Origin: Dechloromonas sp. TW-R-39-2
GTDB lineage: Bacteria > Pseudomonadota > Gammaproteobacteria > Burkholderiales > Rhodocyclaceae
DNA: 64,000 nucleotides
NCBI RefSeq assembly: GCF_016864195.1
Contig: NZ_CP045202.1
Span: 2,821,001 to 2,885,000 of the forward strand
Direction: 5' to 3'
Of the stretch, positions 49,267-57,827 are shown in pieces. The stretch's first letter is position 1. Each line of letters starts with the position of its first letter. Under the pieces are notes generated by a model. The model made no database searches. It saw only the letters and a list, made by a program, of their open reading frames with translations, and was not told where the DNA came from. A program made the position numbers and the translations under genes.

Positions 49267-50451
49267 ATGCAGCAATCCGAGTTTCTGTTCATCCACCCTC
49301 TTCTCGGCCCCGATGACGCTTGGGCTGGCTACCATGCGGAATTTCCCCCCGAACGAGCTGCCAACAGCGAAATTCTGAGCGCTTGCTGCAGCCACCCCCT
49401 GCTTACCGAGTTTGACTTGCGCCACCCATGGTTCATTCCTGCCATGCCGGAGGCAAGCCACAATGCTGCGGTCAACAGTCGATTGATCAACGTTTTCGCC
49501 GCAGGCTCGGCGCGTCCGAAGGATAGCGAGGCGCTCAGCGAATTCGAGGAACACCTGCGCCAGTTGCGCTGCAAGACCGGCATCACCGTACGCCCGGAAG
49601 ACAAGCTGCCGGCAACCGGCACCTGGGATTACCTGCTGATCAGCGCCAGCCACGCCCGCTCCCTGCCACCTTACACGTTGCTCGGCATGGCCAGCCGGAC
49701 AACCGTGTTGATCACCAGCGTACACAGCCACGCCGACCACACCTGGGGACAAGCCAATGCGTGCAGCCTGTCCACCGGGGAATATCTGCTGGCCAGGAAT
49801 ACGCAGGGCAAAAAAGCCGATACGACCCGTTTGAAATTGCTCGAAATGCTCGGCCTGCTCGCCGAAGATGCCGATACCGGGGCACTGGAAGCCATTTTCC
49901 GCCAAGAAGCCAAGCTGTCCTACAGCCTGTTGCGCCTGGTCAATTCGGCCGCCATTGCACCGCGCACACCGATCACCTGCTTTGCCCAGGCGATCAACCT
50001 GCTCGGACGGCGACAATTGCAACGCTGGCTGCAACTGCTGGTTTATGCCGATCCGAACAACGGCCAGCAACCCAACCCCCTGCTCCAGAAAGCCGCTGCC
50101 CGTGGCCGCCTGCTCGAACTGCTCGCCCCGACCATTGCGGGTCAGAGTGCCGATGAAATCGGGGATACCGCGTTCATGATCGGGGTATTTTCGCTACTCG
50201 ACACACTGCTCAACATGTCGATGAGCGAAATCCTGCAGCAACTCCCGTTGCCTGAAATCGTCCACAAAGCGCTAGCCGAGCACGAAGGCCCGCTCGGCGA
50301 ATTGCTCCGCGCTATCGGTTCAGCCGAAGGCGGTGACCTGAAGTTCGCTCATGGCCAACTTGAAAAGCTGAATATTGACGGAACGCTCTTCCTCAACGCT
50401 CAACTGACTGCCTTGAGTTGGGCGGCAAAGATTCGTCCCAGCCAGGACTAG
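49267..50451 (+). CDS. HDOD-domain protein with degenerate EAL-like N-terminus
   Basis: 394 residues. The C-terminal half (about 185-394) is an HDOD domain: LEAIFRQEAKLSYSLLRLVNS...AINLLGRRQLQRWLQLL. The N-terminal 180 residues have the layout of the YuxH-type family (EAL-like plus HDOD), but no EAL catalytic signature is visible, so it is probably non-enzymatic. GGAAAG lies before the ATG at 49267. Its stop overlaps the convergent hydrolase gene by four bases. Likely a signalling scaffold. Confidence 0.85.
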   Translation: MQQSEFLFIHPLLGPDDAWAGYHAEFPPERAANSEILSACCSHPLLTEFDLRHPWFIPAMPEASHNAAVNSRLINVFAAGSARPKDSEALSEFEEHLRQLRCKTGITVRPEDKLPATGTWDYLLISASHARSLPPYTLLGMASRTTVLITSVHSHADHTWGQANACSLSTGEYLLARNTQGKKADTTRLKLLEMLGLLAEDADTGALEAIFRQEAKLSYSLLRLVNSAAIAPRTPITCFAQAINLLGRRQLQRWLQLLVYADPNNGQQPNPLLQKAAARGRLLELLAPTIAGQSADEIGDTAFMIGVFSLLDTLLNMSMSEILQQLPLPEIVHKALAEHEGPLGELLRAIGSAEGGDLKFAHGQLEKLNIDGTLFLNAQLTALSWAAKIRPSQD

Positions 50452-51089
50452 CCAAAACGACCGCTGAGAAAGGGGTTGTACTGCCGCTCCTCACCGAGCG
50501 TGGACATCGGACCATGCCCCGGAATGAAGTCGACCGCATCGCCCAGCTTGAACAAATGTTCCTTGATCGAGCGAATCAGGGTGGCGTGGTTGCCTTTCGG
50601 GAAATCGGTCCGACCGATCGATCCCTGGAAAAGCACATCGCCGACCTGCGCCAATTGCGTCGGCGCATGGTAAAAAACAACGTGCCCCGGCGTATGACCG
50701 GGACAATGCAAGACATCCAGTTCGACCTCGCCAAAACTGACTTTATCGCCATCGTTCAACCAGCGTGACGGCGTAAAACTGGCGACATTCGGAAAGCCGA
50801 ACATCTTGCTCTGCTGCGGCATACCATCGATCCAGAAACGATCATCCTCATGCGGCCCTTCGACAGGCACCGGGCAACGTTCTGCCAGGGCCGCCACGCC
50901 GCCGGCGTGATCGATATGGCCGTGCGTCACCAGAATCTTGGCCAACGTCAGGTTTTCATCGCTCAGCACCTGCATGATGCGGTCGACGTCGCCGCCGGGG
51001 TCAATCACGGCCGCCTGACGGGTCTTTTCGCACCAGAAAACAGTGCAGTTCTGATCGAATGGCGTGACAGGAACAATGGCGTAGCGCAT
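50448..51089 (-). CDS. Metallo-beta-lactamase-fold hydrolase (YcbL/glyoxalase II-like)
   Basis: 213 residues. Metal motif THGHIDHAGG (55-64), then CPGHTPGHVVF, GDVLFQGSIGRTDFP and PGHGP. This matches the short YcbL-type thioester hydrolases. MRYAIVPVTPFDQNCTVFW is the typical start at 51089; longer readings are rejected. It lies convergent to one HDOD gene and divergent from another, 57 bases away. Confidence 0.92.
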   Translation of the reverse strand: MRYAIVPVTPFDQNCTVFWCEKTRQAAVIDPGGDVDRIMQVLSDENLTLAKILVTHGHIDHAGGVAALAERCPVPVEGPHEDDRFWIDGMPQQSKMFGFPNVASFTPSRWLNDGDKVSFGEVELDVLHCPGHTPGHVVFYHAPTQLAQVGDVLFQGSIGRTDFPKGNHATLIRSIKEHLFKLGDAVDFIPGHGPMSTLGEERQYNPFLSGRFG

Positions 51090-51146
51090 GACAAAAACCG
51101 GAATGATTGGGGAAGCTGAAATTATCGCACGCCGGCGCCCTTGCCC

Positions 51147-52070
51147 ATGCTGCGCCACGCCCTTAAACTCGGAGCCGTTCATGACCCGCCGTATTTCGAG
51201 GACTCGCCCTGCATGATCGACCATCCGCTGCATGATATTGACGCCTGGGTGTTGCTTTTCAACAGCAACACGCTGCCGGTGCTGCGCCTGACCGAGCGTC
51301 GCCTCGGTGAAATGCGCAAGAACCTCGACCGGGTTGATGCGCGCGAACTGGCCAAGCTGATTCTCCAGGACCCGATCATGACCGTACGCGTCCTGGCTTT
51401 CATACAGCCTTTGCATGGACGCGCCCTGCAGCATGACATCACAACCATCGCCAGTGCGGTGATGATGGCGGGCATAGAACCATTCTTCAATCGTTTCGAC
51501 GAATTGCTGACCATCGAAGAACAGCTTCAGGATGCCGACCGACATGCACTGCTGGGCATTCTGCAGATCATTCGCCGAGCCCAGCGAGCCGCCGATTACG
51601 CCCAGGAGTGGGCCATCTGGCGCCACGACATCAATATGGAAGAAATCCGGATTGCAGCCTTGCTGCATGATCTGGCCGAAATTCTTGTCTGGTGCTCGGC
51701 CCCCAAGCTGGGCCTGGATATTCTGGCCAGGCAAAAAGCCGACCCAACCTTGCGCAGCGTCGAAGCACAGACGCAGGTTCTTGGTTTCACCTTCCAGGAC
51801 ATCCAGCAAGTGCTCTGCCGGGTCTGGCATTTACCGGAACTGTTGTTGCACCTGATCGACGACGAAAGCACCGACAATCCGCGCGTTCGCAACGTCGCGC
51901 TGGCGGTTCGCCTGGCGCGGCACTCGGCGCATGGCTGGACGGATGCCGCCTTGCCCGACGATTATCGGGACATCGGCCAATTGCTCAACATTACGCCGGA
52001 AGCGGTTCGCCAGCGCCTTGGCCTGGACCCGATGCCAGCCCGCGAGGCCGACAACGCTCAGGCGCAATAG
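51147..52070 (+). CDS. HDOD-domain protein
   Basis: 307 residues from the ATG at 51147; a TTG at 51141 and an ATG at 51213 (with GAGG upstream) are alternatives. HDOD features: NTLPVLRLTERRL, ELAKLILQDPIMTVRVLAFIQ and EEIRIAALLHDLAEILVW. The last carries an HD pair (HDLAE), but not the full HD-GYP set, so phosphodiesterase activity is doubtful. It overlaps the convergent small membrane gene by 13 bases. Confidence 0.88.
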   Translation: MLRHALKLGAVHDPPYFEDSPCMIDHPLHDIDAWVLLFNSNTLPVLRLTERRLGEMRKNLDRVDARELAKLILQDPIMTVRVLAFIQPLHGRALQHDITTIASAVMMAGIEPFFNRFDELLTIEEQLQDADRHALLGILQIIRRAQRAADYAQEWAIWRHDINMEEIRIAALLHDLAEILVWCSAPKLGLDILARQKADPTLRSVEAQTQVLGFTFQDIQQVLCRVWHLPELLLHLIDDESTDNPRVRNVALAVRLARHSAHGWTDAALPDDYRDIGQLLNITPEAVRQRLGLDPMPAREADNAQAQ

Positions 52071-52192
52071 CGCAGATTCGCCCAGTCGAGCAATAACTCG
52101 GGCATCTGGTAGGCCGCGAAAAGCAGCGCCAGCACGAACAGGGCCAGCGCCAGGCCAGCCCCGATCAAGAACCAGCGCCACTGGGCTTTCAT
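52058..52192 (-). CDS. 44-residue single-pass membrane protein
   Basis: A short basic start (MKAQWRW) precedes one helix of about 22 hydrophobic residues and a tail ending YCA. The ATG overlaps the stop of the MFS gene (ATGA), the classic coupling of a small accessory subunit. No family recognised. It may bind or regulate the transporter; that is inferred only from coupling. Confidence 0.6.
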   Translation of the reverse strand: MKAQWRWFLIGAGLALALFVLALLFAAYQMPELLLDWANLRYCA

Positions 52193-53394
52193 GCCGCTGC
52201 GGTCCGTTCCAACGGTTTTTCGTTGATCGGCCAGGAACACCAGGCGGCGATCAGGGAAAGCCCGATGGCCAGCGCCCAGGCCAGGAAATACGATCCGGTT
52301 TGATCAAAAATCCGGCCGCCCAGCCAAGCCCCCAGGAAGCTGCCCAGTTGATGGCCGAGAAAGACCACCCCGGTCAGCATCGACATGTAGCGCAAACCAA
52401 AAATCTGCGCCACGAGGCCGTTAGTCAGCGGCACTGTTCCTAGCCACAGCAACCCCATCACCGCTGCAAAAATCCAGGCTGCCGCGGTCGACATCGGGAC
52501 CAGCATGAAAATGGTGATCGCCACGGCACGCAAAGCATAAATCAGGACCAGCAGGTTCTTCTTGCTGTAGCAACCACCGCCCCAGCCGAACAGGAAAGAA
52601 CCGAAGATATTGAACAGGCCGATCAAGGCCACTGCCGTCATCCCGACATTGGCCGTCAGGCCGGAATCGACCAGATAAGACGGCAAGTGCAGCGAAACAA
52701 ACGCCGTCTGGAAACCACAAACGAAATAGCCCCAGAACAGGTAGTGAAAGCTTCGTTCGCCCCCCGCTTCGCGCAGTGCCTGCCCGACCGACTGCCCCGC
52801 TCCTGAAGCCGGTTTGTGACCATCGGCCATGGCATTGGCCAGGGGCGCAATCAGGCCGATGCCAACGGCCAGCAAGACCAGTGCGATTTCCCAGCCGTAG
52901 GCGGAAATCATTGCCTGCCCGACCGGAAGCACGGCAAATTGCCCGAACGAACCGCCGGCACTGGCAATACCCAGCGCCATGCTGCGCCTCGCCGGCGTCG
53001 TATGACGGCCGATGACGCCCATGATCACGGCAAAAGTCGTTCCGGAAAGCCCGAGGCCGATGAGCACACCGGCCGACAAATCAAGCGCCAAGGGAGAAGC
53101 CGCCTGCGACATCAAAACCAGGCCGATGACGTACAGTACGGCAGCCCCGGCAACGGTGCGACCGGCACCATGACGGTCGGCCAGCGCCCCGGCAAATGGA
53201 GAAGCCAGGCCCCACACCAGATTCTGCAGGGCGATGGCAAAAGAGAAGGTTTCCCGACTCCAGCCGTGGCTGGAGGTCATCGGTTGCAGGAACAAACCGG
53301 CGGTATGGCGTACCCCCATCGACAGCGTCAGGATGATGCAGCCGACAATCATGATGACAAGCGGCGTACGCCAGGTTTTGAGTGATGCATTCAT
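52189..53394 (-). CDS. MFS transporter, OFA/monocarboxylate-like
   Basis: 401 residues with 12 hydrophobic helices. MGVRHTAGLFLQPMTSSHGWSRETFSFA and the loop GALADRHGAGRT are typical of the OFA/MCT-like branch, whose members carry oxalate, formate and other small organic acids. The substrate cannot be told. Downstream a 44-residue membrane protein is coupled to it; upstream, uup ends 38 bases away. Confidence 0.88.
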   Translation of the reverse strand: MNASLKTWRTPLVIMIVGCIILTLSMGVRHTAGLFLQPMTSSHGWSRETFSFAIALQNLVWGLASPFAGALADRHGAGRTVAGAAVLYVIGLVLMSQAASPLALDLSAGVLIGLGLSGTTFAVIMGVIGRHTTPARRSMALGIASAGGSFGQFAVLPVGQAMISAYGWEIALVLLAVGIGLIAPLANAMADGHKPASGAGQSVGQALREAGGERSFHYLFWGYFVCGFQTAFVSLHLPSYLVDSGLTANVGMTAVALIGLFNIFGSFLFGWGGGCYSKKNLLVLIYALRAVAITIFMLVPMSTAAAWIFAAVMGLLWLGTVPLTNGLVAQIFGLRYMSMLTGVVFLGHQLGSFLGAWLGGRIFDQTGSYFLAWALAIGLSLIAAWCSWPINEKPLERTAAA

Positions 53395-53432
53395 TTGCGT
53401 GATTCCTCTGGGGCCCTATTCGAACGCGGCAA

Positions 53433-55355
53433 TTACGCCGGGTTCCCGCGTGCTTCAAGAATTTCCCAGCGTTCGAGCAGAACCAGCAACTCATCATCGA
53501 TGGCCGCAAGCCGGTCAGCGGCCTGTTGGGCTGCGCGAGGATCGGTCTGGTAAATCGAGGCATCTTCAAGACGCTTCGACAGATCGGCCTGCTCGGCCTC
53601 CAGGCCTGCAATCTTTTCAGGCAGCGACTCGAGTTCGCGTTGCTCTTTCCACGACAATTTCTCGACCTTGGCCTTGGCCGGCTCGGCCGCCTTGGCGACC
53701 GGGCGCGACTCGCTTTTCACCTTGTCGGCCCCCTCCTTGGCCCGGCTCGCCCGGTAACTTGCCCAATCGGTGTACCCCCCGGCGTATTCCTTCCAAAAAC
53801 CGTCACCCTCAGCGGCAATCGTTTGCGTCACGACGTTATCGAGGAAAGTCCGGTCGTGGCTGACCAGGAAGAGCGTGCCATCGTACTTGGCGAGCAGTTC
53901 CTCAAGCAGTTCGAGCGTTTCGATATCGAGGTCGTTGGTCGGCTCGTCGAGCACCAGCACATTGGCCGGCCGAGCAAACAGGCGGGCCAGCAGCAGGCGA
54001 TTGCGTTCGCCACCGGATAACGAACTGACCGGCGAACGAGCCCGTTCCGGGGCAAACAGAAAATCTTCCAGATAGCCGATGACGTGCTTGCGCGCGCCGC
54101 CGATCTCAACCCAGTCTGATCCCGGCGAAATAATGTCGCTCAACGATGAATCAGGATTCAGCTGGGTACGGAACTGGTCGAAATAGGCCACATCGATCTT
54201 GGTGCCCTGGCGAACGATGCCGGAATCCGGCTGTAATTCACCGAGAATCATCCGCAATAGCGTCGTCTTGCCGGCGCCGTTCGAGCCGATCACGCCAATT
54301 TTGTCGCCACGCTGAATACGCGCCGAGAAATCGCGCACAATTTGCCGTTGACCGTAGGATTTGTTGACGTGCTCCAGTTCGGCGACCAGCTTGCCGCTTT
54401 TATCGCCGGCATCGATCTGCAGATTGACCTTGCCCATCCGCTCGCGCCGCGCCTGACGTTCGGCCCGCAACTGATCGAGCCGCTGGACACGGAAAACGGC
54501 CCGCGTCCGGCGCGCCTCGACACCTTTGCGAATCCAGACTTCCTCTTCCTTGAGCAGCTTGTCGGCGCGCGCGTTGGCCAGCCCTTCATCGTGCAACAGA
54601 GCCTCCTTGCGGACCTGATACTCCTTGAAGCTGCCCGGAAAACTGGCCAGTTTGCCGCGATCCAGCTCGACAATGCGGGTACACACGCGGTCGAGGAAAG
54701 AACGGTCGTGGGTGATGAAGAATAGCGTAACACCCATTTCGATGAGCATCGTCTCCAGCCACTCGATGGCGGCAATATCGAGGTGATTGGTCGGTTCGTC
54801 GAGCAGCAGAACCTCAGGCGCAACCGCCAGTGCCTGAGCCAGCGCCAGACGTTTTTTCTGGCCGCCAGACAGGCTACCGACACTCGCTTCAGGATCAAGC
54901 CCGAAACGGTCGATGACCTTCTCGGCCTGCGCCTCATAGGCCCAGGCACCACGACTTTCAAGTTCGTGCTGCAAGGTTTCCATGCGCGCCATCAGTTCGT
55001 CCTGATCACCCGTTCCATCGGACAAGTGATGCACGACCTCATGATATTCGGCAAGAATCTTCGAGGTTTCGCCCATACCGGACACGACGGCCTCAAAAAC
55101 CGTCGCCTCCATGTCGAAGGGCGGCTCCTGCGGCACATAGCCGACACGAATCCCGGGCTGCACCCAGACTTCGCCATCATCAAGCTTGCCACGGCCGCTA
55201 CCGGCAGCCAGCGCCGCCAGCAAGGAGGACTTGCCGGTGCCGTTGCGGCCGATCAGGGCAACACGCTCGCCCGGATCGAGCAAAAAATCGGCGTGATCAA
55301 GAAGCGGCACGTGGCCGTAGGCGAGACAAGCATCGGAAAGTTTGAGGTAAGGCAT
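53433..55355 (-). CDS. uup: ABC-F ATPase Uup
   Basis: 640 residues with two ABC domains and no membrane part. Walker A GRNGTGKSS and GSNGAGKTT; signatures LSGGQKKRLALAQAL and LSGGERNRLLLARLF; a linker rich in Arg between them (VEARRTRAVFRVQRLDQLRAERQ); and a C-terminal coiled coil (about 570-640) as in Uup, which binds DNA and ribosomes. The ATG at 55355 (MPYLKLSDACLAYG) is the family start; the 16-codon longer reading crosses the terminator hairpin. Confidence 0.93.
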   Translation of the reverse strand: MPYLKLSDACLAYGHVPLLDHADFLLDPGERVALIGRNGTGKSSLLAALAAGSGRGKLDDGEVWVQPGIRVGYVPQEPPFDMEATVFEAVVSGMGETSKILAEYHEVVHHLSDGTGDQDELMARMETLQHELESRGAWAYEAQAEKVIDRFGLDPEASVGSLSGGQKKRLALAQALAVAPEVLLLDEPTNHLDIAAIEWLETMLIEMGVTLFFITHDRSFLDRVCTRIVELDRGKLASFPGSFKEYQVRKEALLHDEGLANARADKLLKEEEVWIRKGVEARRTRAVFRVQRLDQLRAERQARRERMGKVNLQIDAGDKSGKLVAELEHVNKSYGQRQIVRDFSARIQRGDKIGVIGSNGAGKTTLLRMILGELQPDSGIVRQGTKIDVAYFDQFRTQLNPDSSLSDIISPGSDWVEIGGARKHVIGYLEDFLFAPERARSPVSSLSGGERNRLLLARLFARPANVLVLDEPTNDLDIETLELLEELLAKYDGTLFLVSHDRTFLDNVVTQTIAAEGDGFWKEYAGGYTDWASYRASRAKEGADKVKSESRPVAKAAEPAKAKVEKLSWKEQRELESLPEKIAGLEAEQADLSKRLEDASIYQTDPRAAQQAADRLAAIDDELLVLLERWEILEARGNPA

Positions 55356-55363
55356 GGGACCAA

Positions 55364-55391
55364 TTAAAAACGGCGCCCCGCAAGGCGCCGT
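55364..55391 (-). terminator. Terminator after the chemoreceptor gene
   Basis: On the minus strand CGGCGCC/GGCGCCG with a seven-base loop is followed by TTTTTAATT. It lies 31 bases after the MCP stop and just upstream of uup. Confidence 0.85.
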
Positions 55392-55421
55392 GTTGGGAAG
55401 CAATTCAGCAATTCTAACGTC

Positions 55422-57464
55422 TTATGTCGAGAAGCGGGACAACTGGGCCTGCAACTCGGCGGAAAGACGTTGCAGATTTTGCGCCCGTTCGCTGTTGCTT
55501 TGCGCCCGACTGTTACTCCCCTGCGCCGCCTGTGCGATGTGCTCGACCAGACGCGCAATCTCCTGGCTGGCAGAGCTTTGCTCGCGTGTGCTGTCGGCAA
55601 TGCTGTGCACGGTTTCAACCGTCAGGCTGGCCCGCTCATCGATATTAGCCAGCGACTCACCGGCAGCCCGGGCCAGACCGACACTTTCACTCATGTTGCT
55701 ACTGACCACCTGCATACGCTGTACCGCACGCCCGGTTTCTTCAAGAATGGCCTGAACGGTCGTCGAAATTTCCTGCGTAGACAAAGCGGTACGTTCAGCC
55801 AGCTTGCGCACTTCATCGGCAACCACCGCGAAACCGCGCCCCTGTTCGCCAGCCCGTGCCGCTTCGATTGCGGCATTGAGGGCGAGCAGATTGGTCTGAT
55901 CGGCAATTTCCCGAATCACGGCCACAACGCTGGAAATCTGCTTCGAGCGCTCGCCAAGCGACTCAATCAGGCTGGCCGATTCTTTGATATCACCGGCAAC
56001 CACATCCAGTTCGGCCATCGCACGACCCACGACATTGCGCCCGTTTTCGGTCACGGCCTTGGCCTCTTCCGAAATATGGGCCGCCTGGTTGGCGTTATCC
56101 GCCACCTGAGCAATGCTGACCGACATTTCCTCAACCGAAGCGGCAATCCCCGAAGCCGATTGCGACGCCTGTTGCGACCCCTCCAGCGCCAAGCGCGCCG
56201 CGCCCTGCAACTCATTGGCCGCCACACCGACTTGTGCCGATGTTGCCGAAACCCCTTGCACCAGGCTGCGCACACTCTCCGACATGGCGTTGAAGGCATA
56301 ACCGATTTCATGCACCTCGTTGCGACTTTCCGGCACCGTATCCCGTACAGCCACCCGAAAATCACCGGCACTCATCCGCCGGACTTCACCCACCAGTAGG
56401 GCCAGCCCACTCAAGCGCGAACGGACCAGCCAGTACATCAGGAGCATCAGAACCGAGGCAGAAATTGCGCTGATCACCAACAGCAAATTGCGCAGGCGAT
56501 AGCTCTCTTCCAGATACTCATCCGTCCAACTGCCGGTTGCTACGGTCCACCCCCAGGTTTTGGCCGTTTCGGCATAAATGATTTTTTCACGCTCGGCGCC
56601 ACTCTCGGTCAGCATCGTGTAGCGGAACAAGCCACTCTTGTTGGTCAGGATCTGGCGCAAGCTCTCCTTGACCGGCGCAGCAACATCCACCTCGGCAATC
56701 ATCTTGTCCTGGAATTTCGGGTGCAGGACAAATTCACCAATGGTTTTCTCATCGGTCGGCCGAATGATGTAAACGTAGCCGGTCTTGCCCGCGACAAGGC
56801 TGCCGAACTGCTCGCGCAAACGCTTCAATTCGGCATCCAGGCTGATACGCACCGAATAAGCCCCCCACACCTTGCCATCCGCCCCCTTGAAAACCTTGAC
56901 CGTACTGAAATTGTATTTCCCGCCCCGAATGGTCAGCCCGGTGTAGTCCTGCCCGGCCAGCACCGCCTTACTGACCGGATCTCCCTGGCCGATCGGCACA
57001 CCATTCATCGATTTGCCATTTTTATCTTTCAGCAAGGTGGCCAGACGAAACACCTGACCGTCCTTGATCACCAGGAAAGCACCTTCCTCAGCCGTCAGAT
57101 CCTTGAAATTCTGCAAAACCCGTTCGTTAGCATTCAAAACCTCATTCCCGATACGCATGATCGGCAAATCGACATCTCCTGTTTTAAGTACCCCAGGAGA
57201 AAGCACAGGCGCCCCCCCCAGGTGCTTCAGGAAAAAACTCGACTGACGCTCGCCCCGATCACGTACTGCTTCATGCGTGGCATCCAGCATGCCTGCCATC
57301 ATCTTCGCCTCATGCCCCAGATTGGCCTCGGCCACCGCAACCGCAGCGCGATCCGCATTGCGCTGAACCATCAGGGTCATGATTAAAAACACGACGAACA
57401 AAGCCAGGGCGCTGACCAAAATCAGCTGCTGGGCAATCGGGCGACACGAAAACCGATGGAACAT
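55422..57464 (-). CDS. Methyl-accepting chemotaxis protein with Cache sensor
   Basis: 680 residues from the ATG at 57464, which has GAGGAG nine to fourteen bases upstream; a longer reading to 57989 passes through tRNA-Arg and is rejected. Helix about 13-33, periplasmic double Cache region about 45-320 ([30 protein letters not shown]), second helix about 340-360, HAMP, then the signalling hairpin with tip region [22 protein letters not shown]. It should pass ligand signals to CheA/CheW, which are not in the window. No C-terminal CheR tether pentapeptide is seen. Confidence 0.95.
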   Translation of the reverse strand: MFHRFSCRPIAQQLILVSALALFVVFLIMTLMVQRNADRAAVAVAEANLGHEAKMMAGMLDATHEAVRDRGERQSSFFLKHLGGAPVLSPGVLKTGDVDLPIMRIGNEVLNANERVLQNFKDLTAEEGAFLVIKDGQVFRLATLLKDKNGKSMNGVPIGQGDPVSKAVLAGQDYTGLTIRGGKYNFSTVKVFKGADGKVWGAYSVRISLDAELKRLREQFGSLVAGKTGYVYIIRPTDEKTIGEFVLHPKFQDKMIAEVDVAAPVKESLRQILTNKSGLFRYTMLTESGAEREKIIYAETAKTWGWTVATGSWTDEYLEESYRLRNLLLVISAISASVLMLLMYWLVRSRLSGLALLVGEVRRMSAGDFRVAVRDTVPESRNEVHEIGYAFNAMSESVRSLVQGVSATSAQVGVAANELQGAARLALEGSQQASQSASGIAASVEEMSVSIAQVADNANQAAHISEEAKAVTENGRNVVGRAMAELDVVAGDIKESASLIESLGERSKQISSVVAVIREIADQTNLLALNAAIEAARAGEQGRGFAVVADEVRKLAERTALSTQEISTTVQAILEETGRAVQRMQVVSSNMSESVGLARAAGESLANIDERASLTVETVHSIADSTREQSSASQEIARLVEHIAQAAQGSNSRAQSNSERAQNLQRLSAELQAQLSRFST

Positions 57465-57504
57465 GGCCTCACTCCTCATTCTCATTCTGTTTGACGAGGC
57501 AAAC

Positions 57505-57533
57505 TGCACAAGCACGCCATGGACCGGTACAAT
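57505..57533 (+). promoter_or_regulatory. Likely tRNA-Arg promoter
   Basis: TGCACA (57505-57510) and TACAAT (57528-57533), 17 bases apart. The GC-rich discriminator GCGGCCC that follows is typical of stable-RNA promoters. It lies 18 bases before the tRNA 5' end. Confidence 0.45.
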
Positions 57534-57551
57534 GCGGCCCTGTCGCGCGCT

Positions 57552-57626
57552 GCCTCCATAGTTAAATGGATATAACACGCCCCTCCTAAGGGCGAATTGG
57601 TGGTTCGATTCCACCTGGGGGTACCA
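57552..57626 (+). tRNA. tRNA-Arg(CCU)
   Basis: 75 bases with encoded CCA. Acceptor GCCTCCA pairs with TGGGGGT through two G-U pairs; discriminator A; anticodon stem CGCCC encloses CTCCTAA, giving CCT; T-arm GGTGG/CCACC with TTCGATT. It reads AGG codons. A single tRNA, antisense to the leader of the chemoreceptor gene. Confidence 0.95.
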
Positions 57627-57827
57627 GCCCCTCCGCACTGCGCAGCCCCACCCCGTAACGACAAAATATGTTATTTTTGTCAAAAACGAATATAGCACCT
57701 CACAATATATTCGTAAAATCTTATGCAGTGCGATACGCTGGATACAGCGTTTTCGGCATAAAGAATACGGAGCGCCATGCCAGCAGAAGACGTGGCAAAA
57801 GAGACAACCCGCTGAGGAGGGTGCGGC
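57627..57827 (+). promoter_or_regulatory. AT-rich leader with two inverted repeats
   Basis: The 201 bases before the REC-GGDEF-EAL gene hold no tRNA or ORF. Two inverted repeats stand out: GACAAAA/TTTTGTC (57660-57666 and 57675-57681) and ACGAATATA/TATATTCGT (57686-57694 and 57706-57714, 11-base spacer). The second is long enough to be a regulator site. GGAGG at 57815-57820 is the ribosome site for the GTG at 57828. Confidence 0.5.

Noticed and set aside
57491..57533. TTGACG as the -35 of tRNA-Arg
   Set aside because: It is 31 bases from TACAAT; TGCACA at 57505 has the right 17-base spacing.
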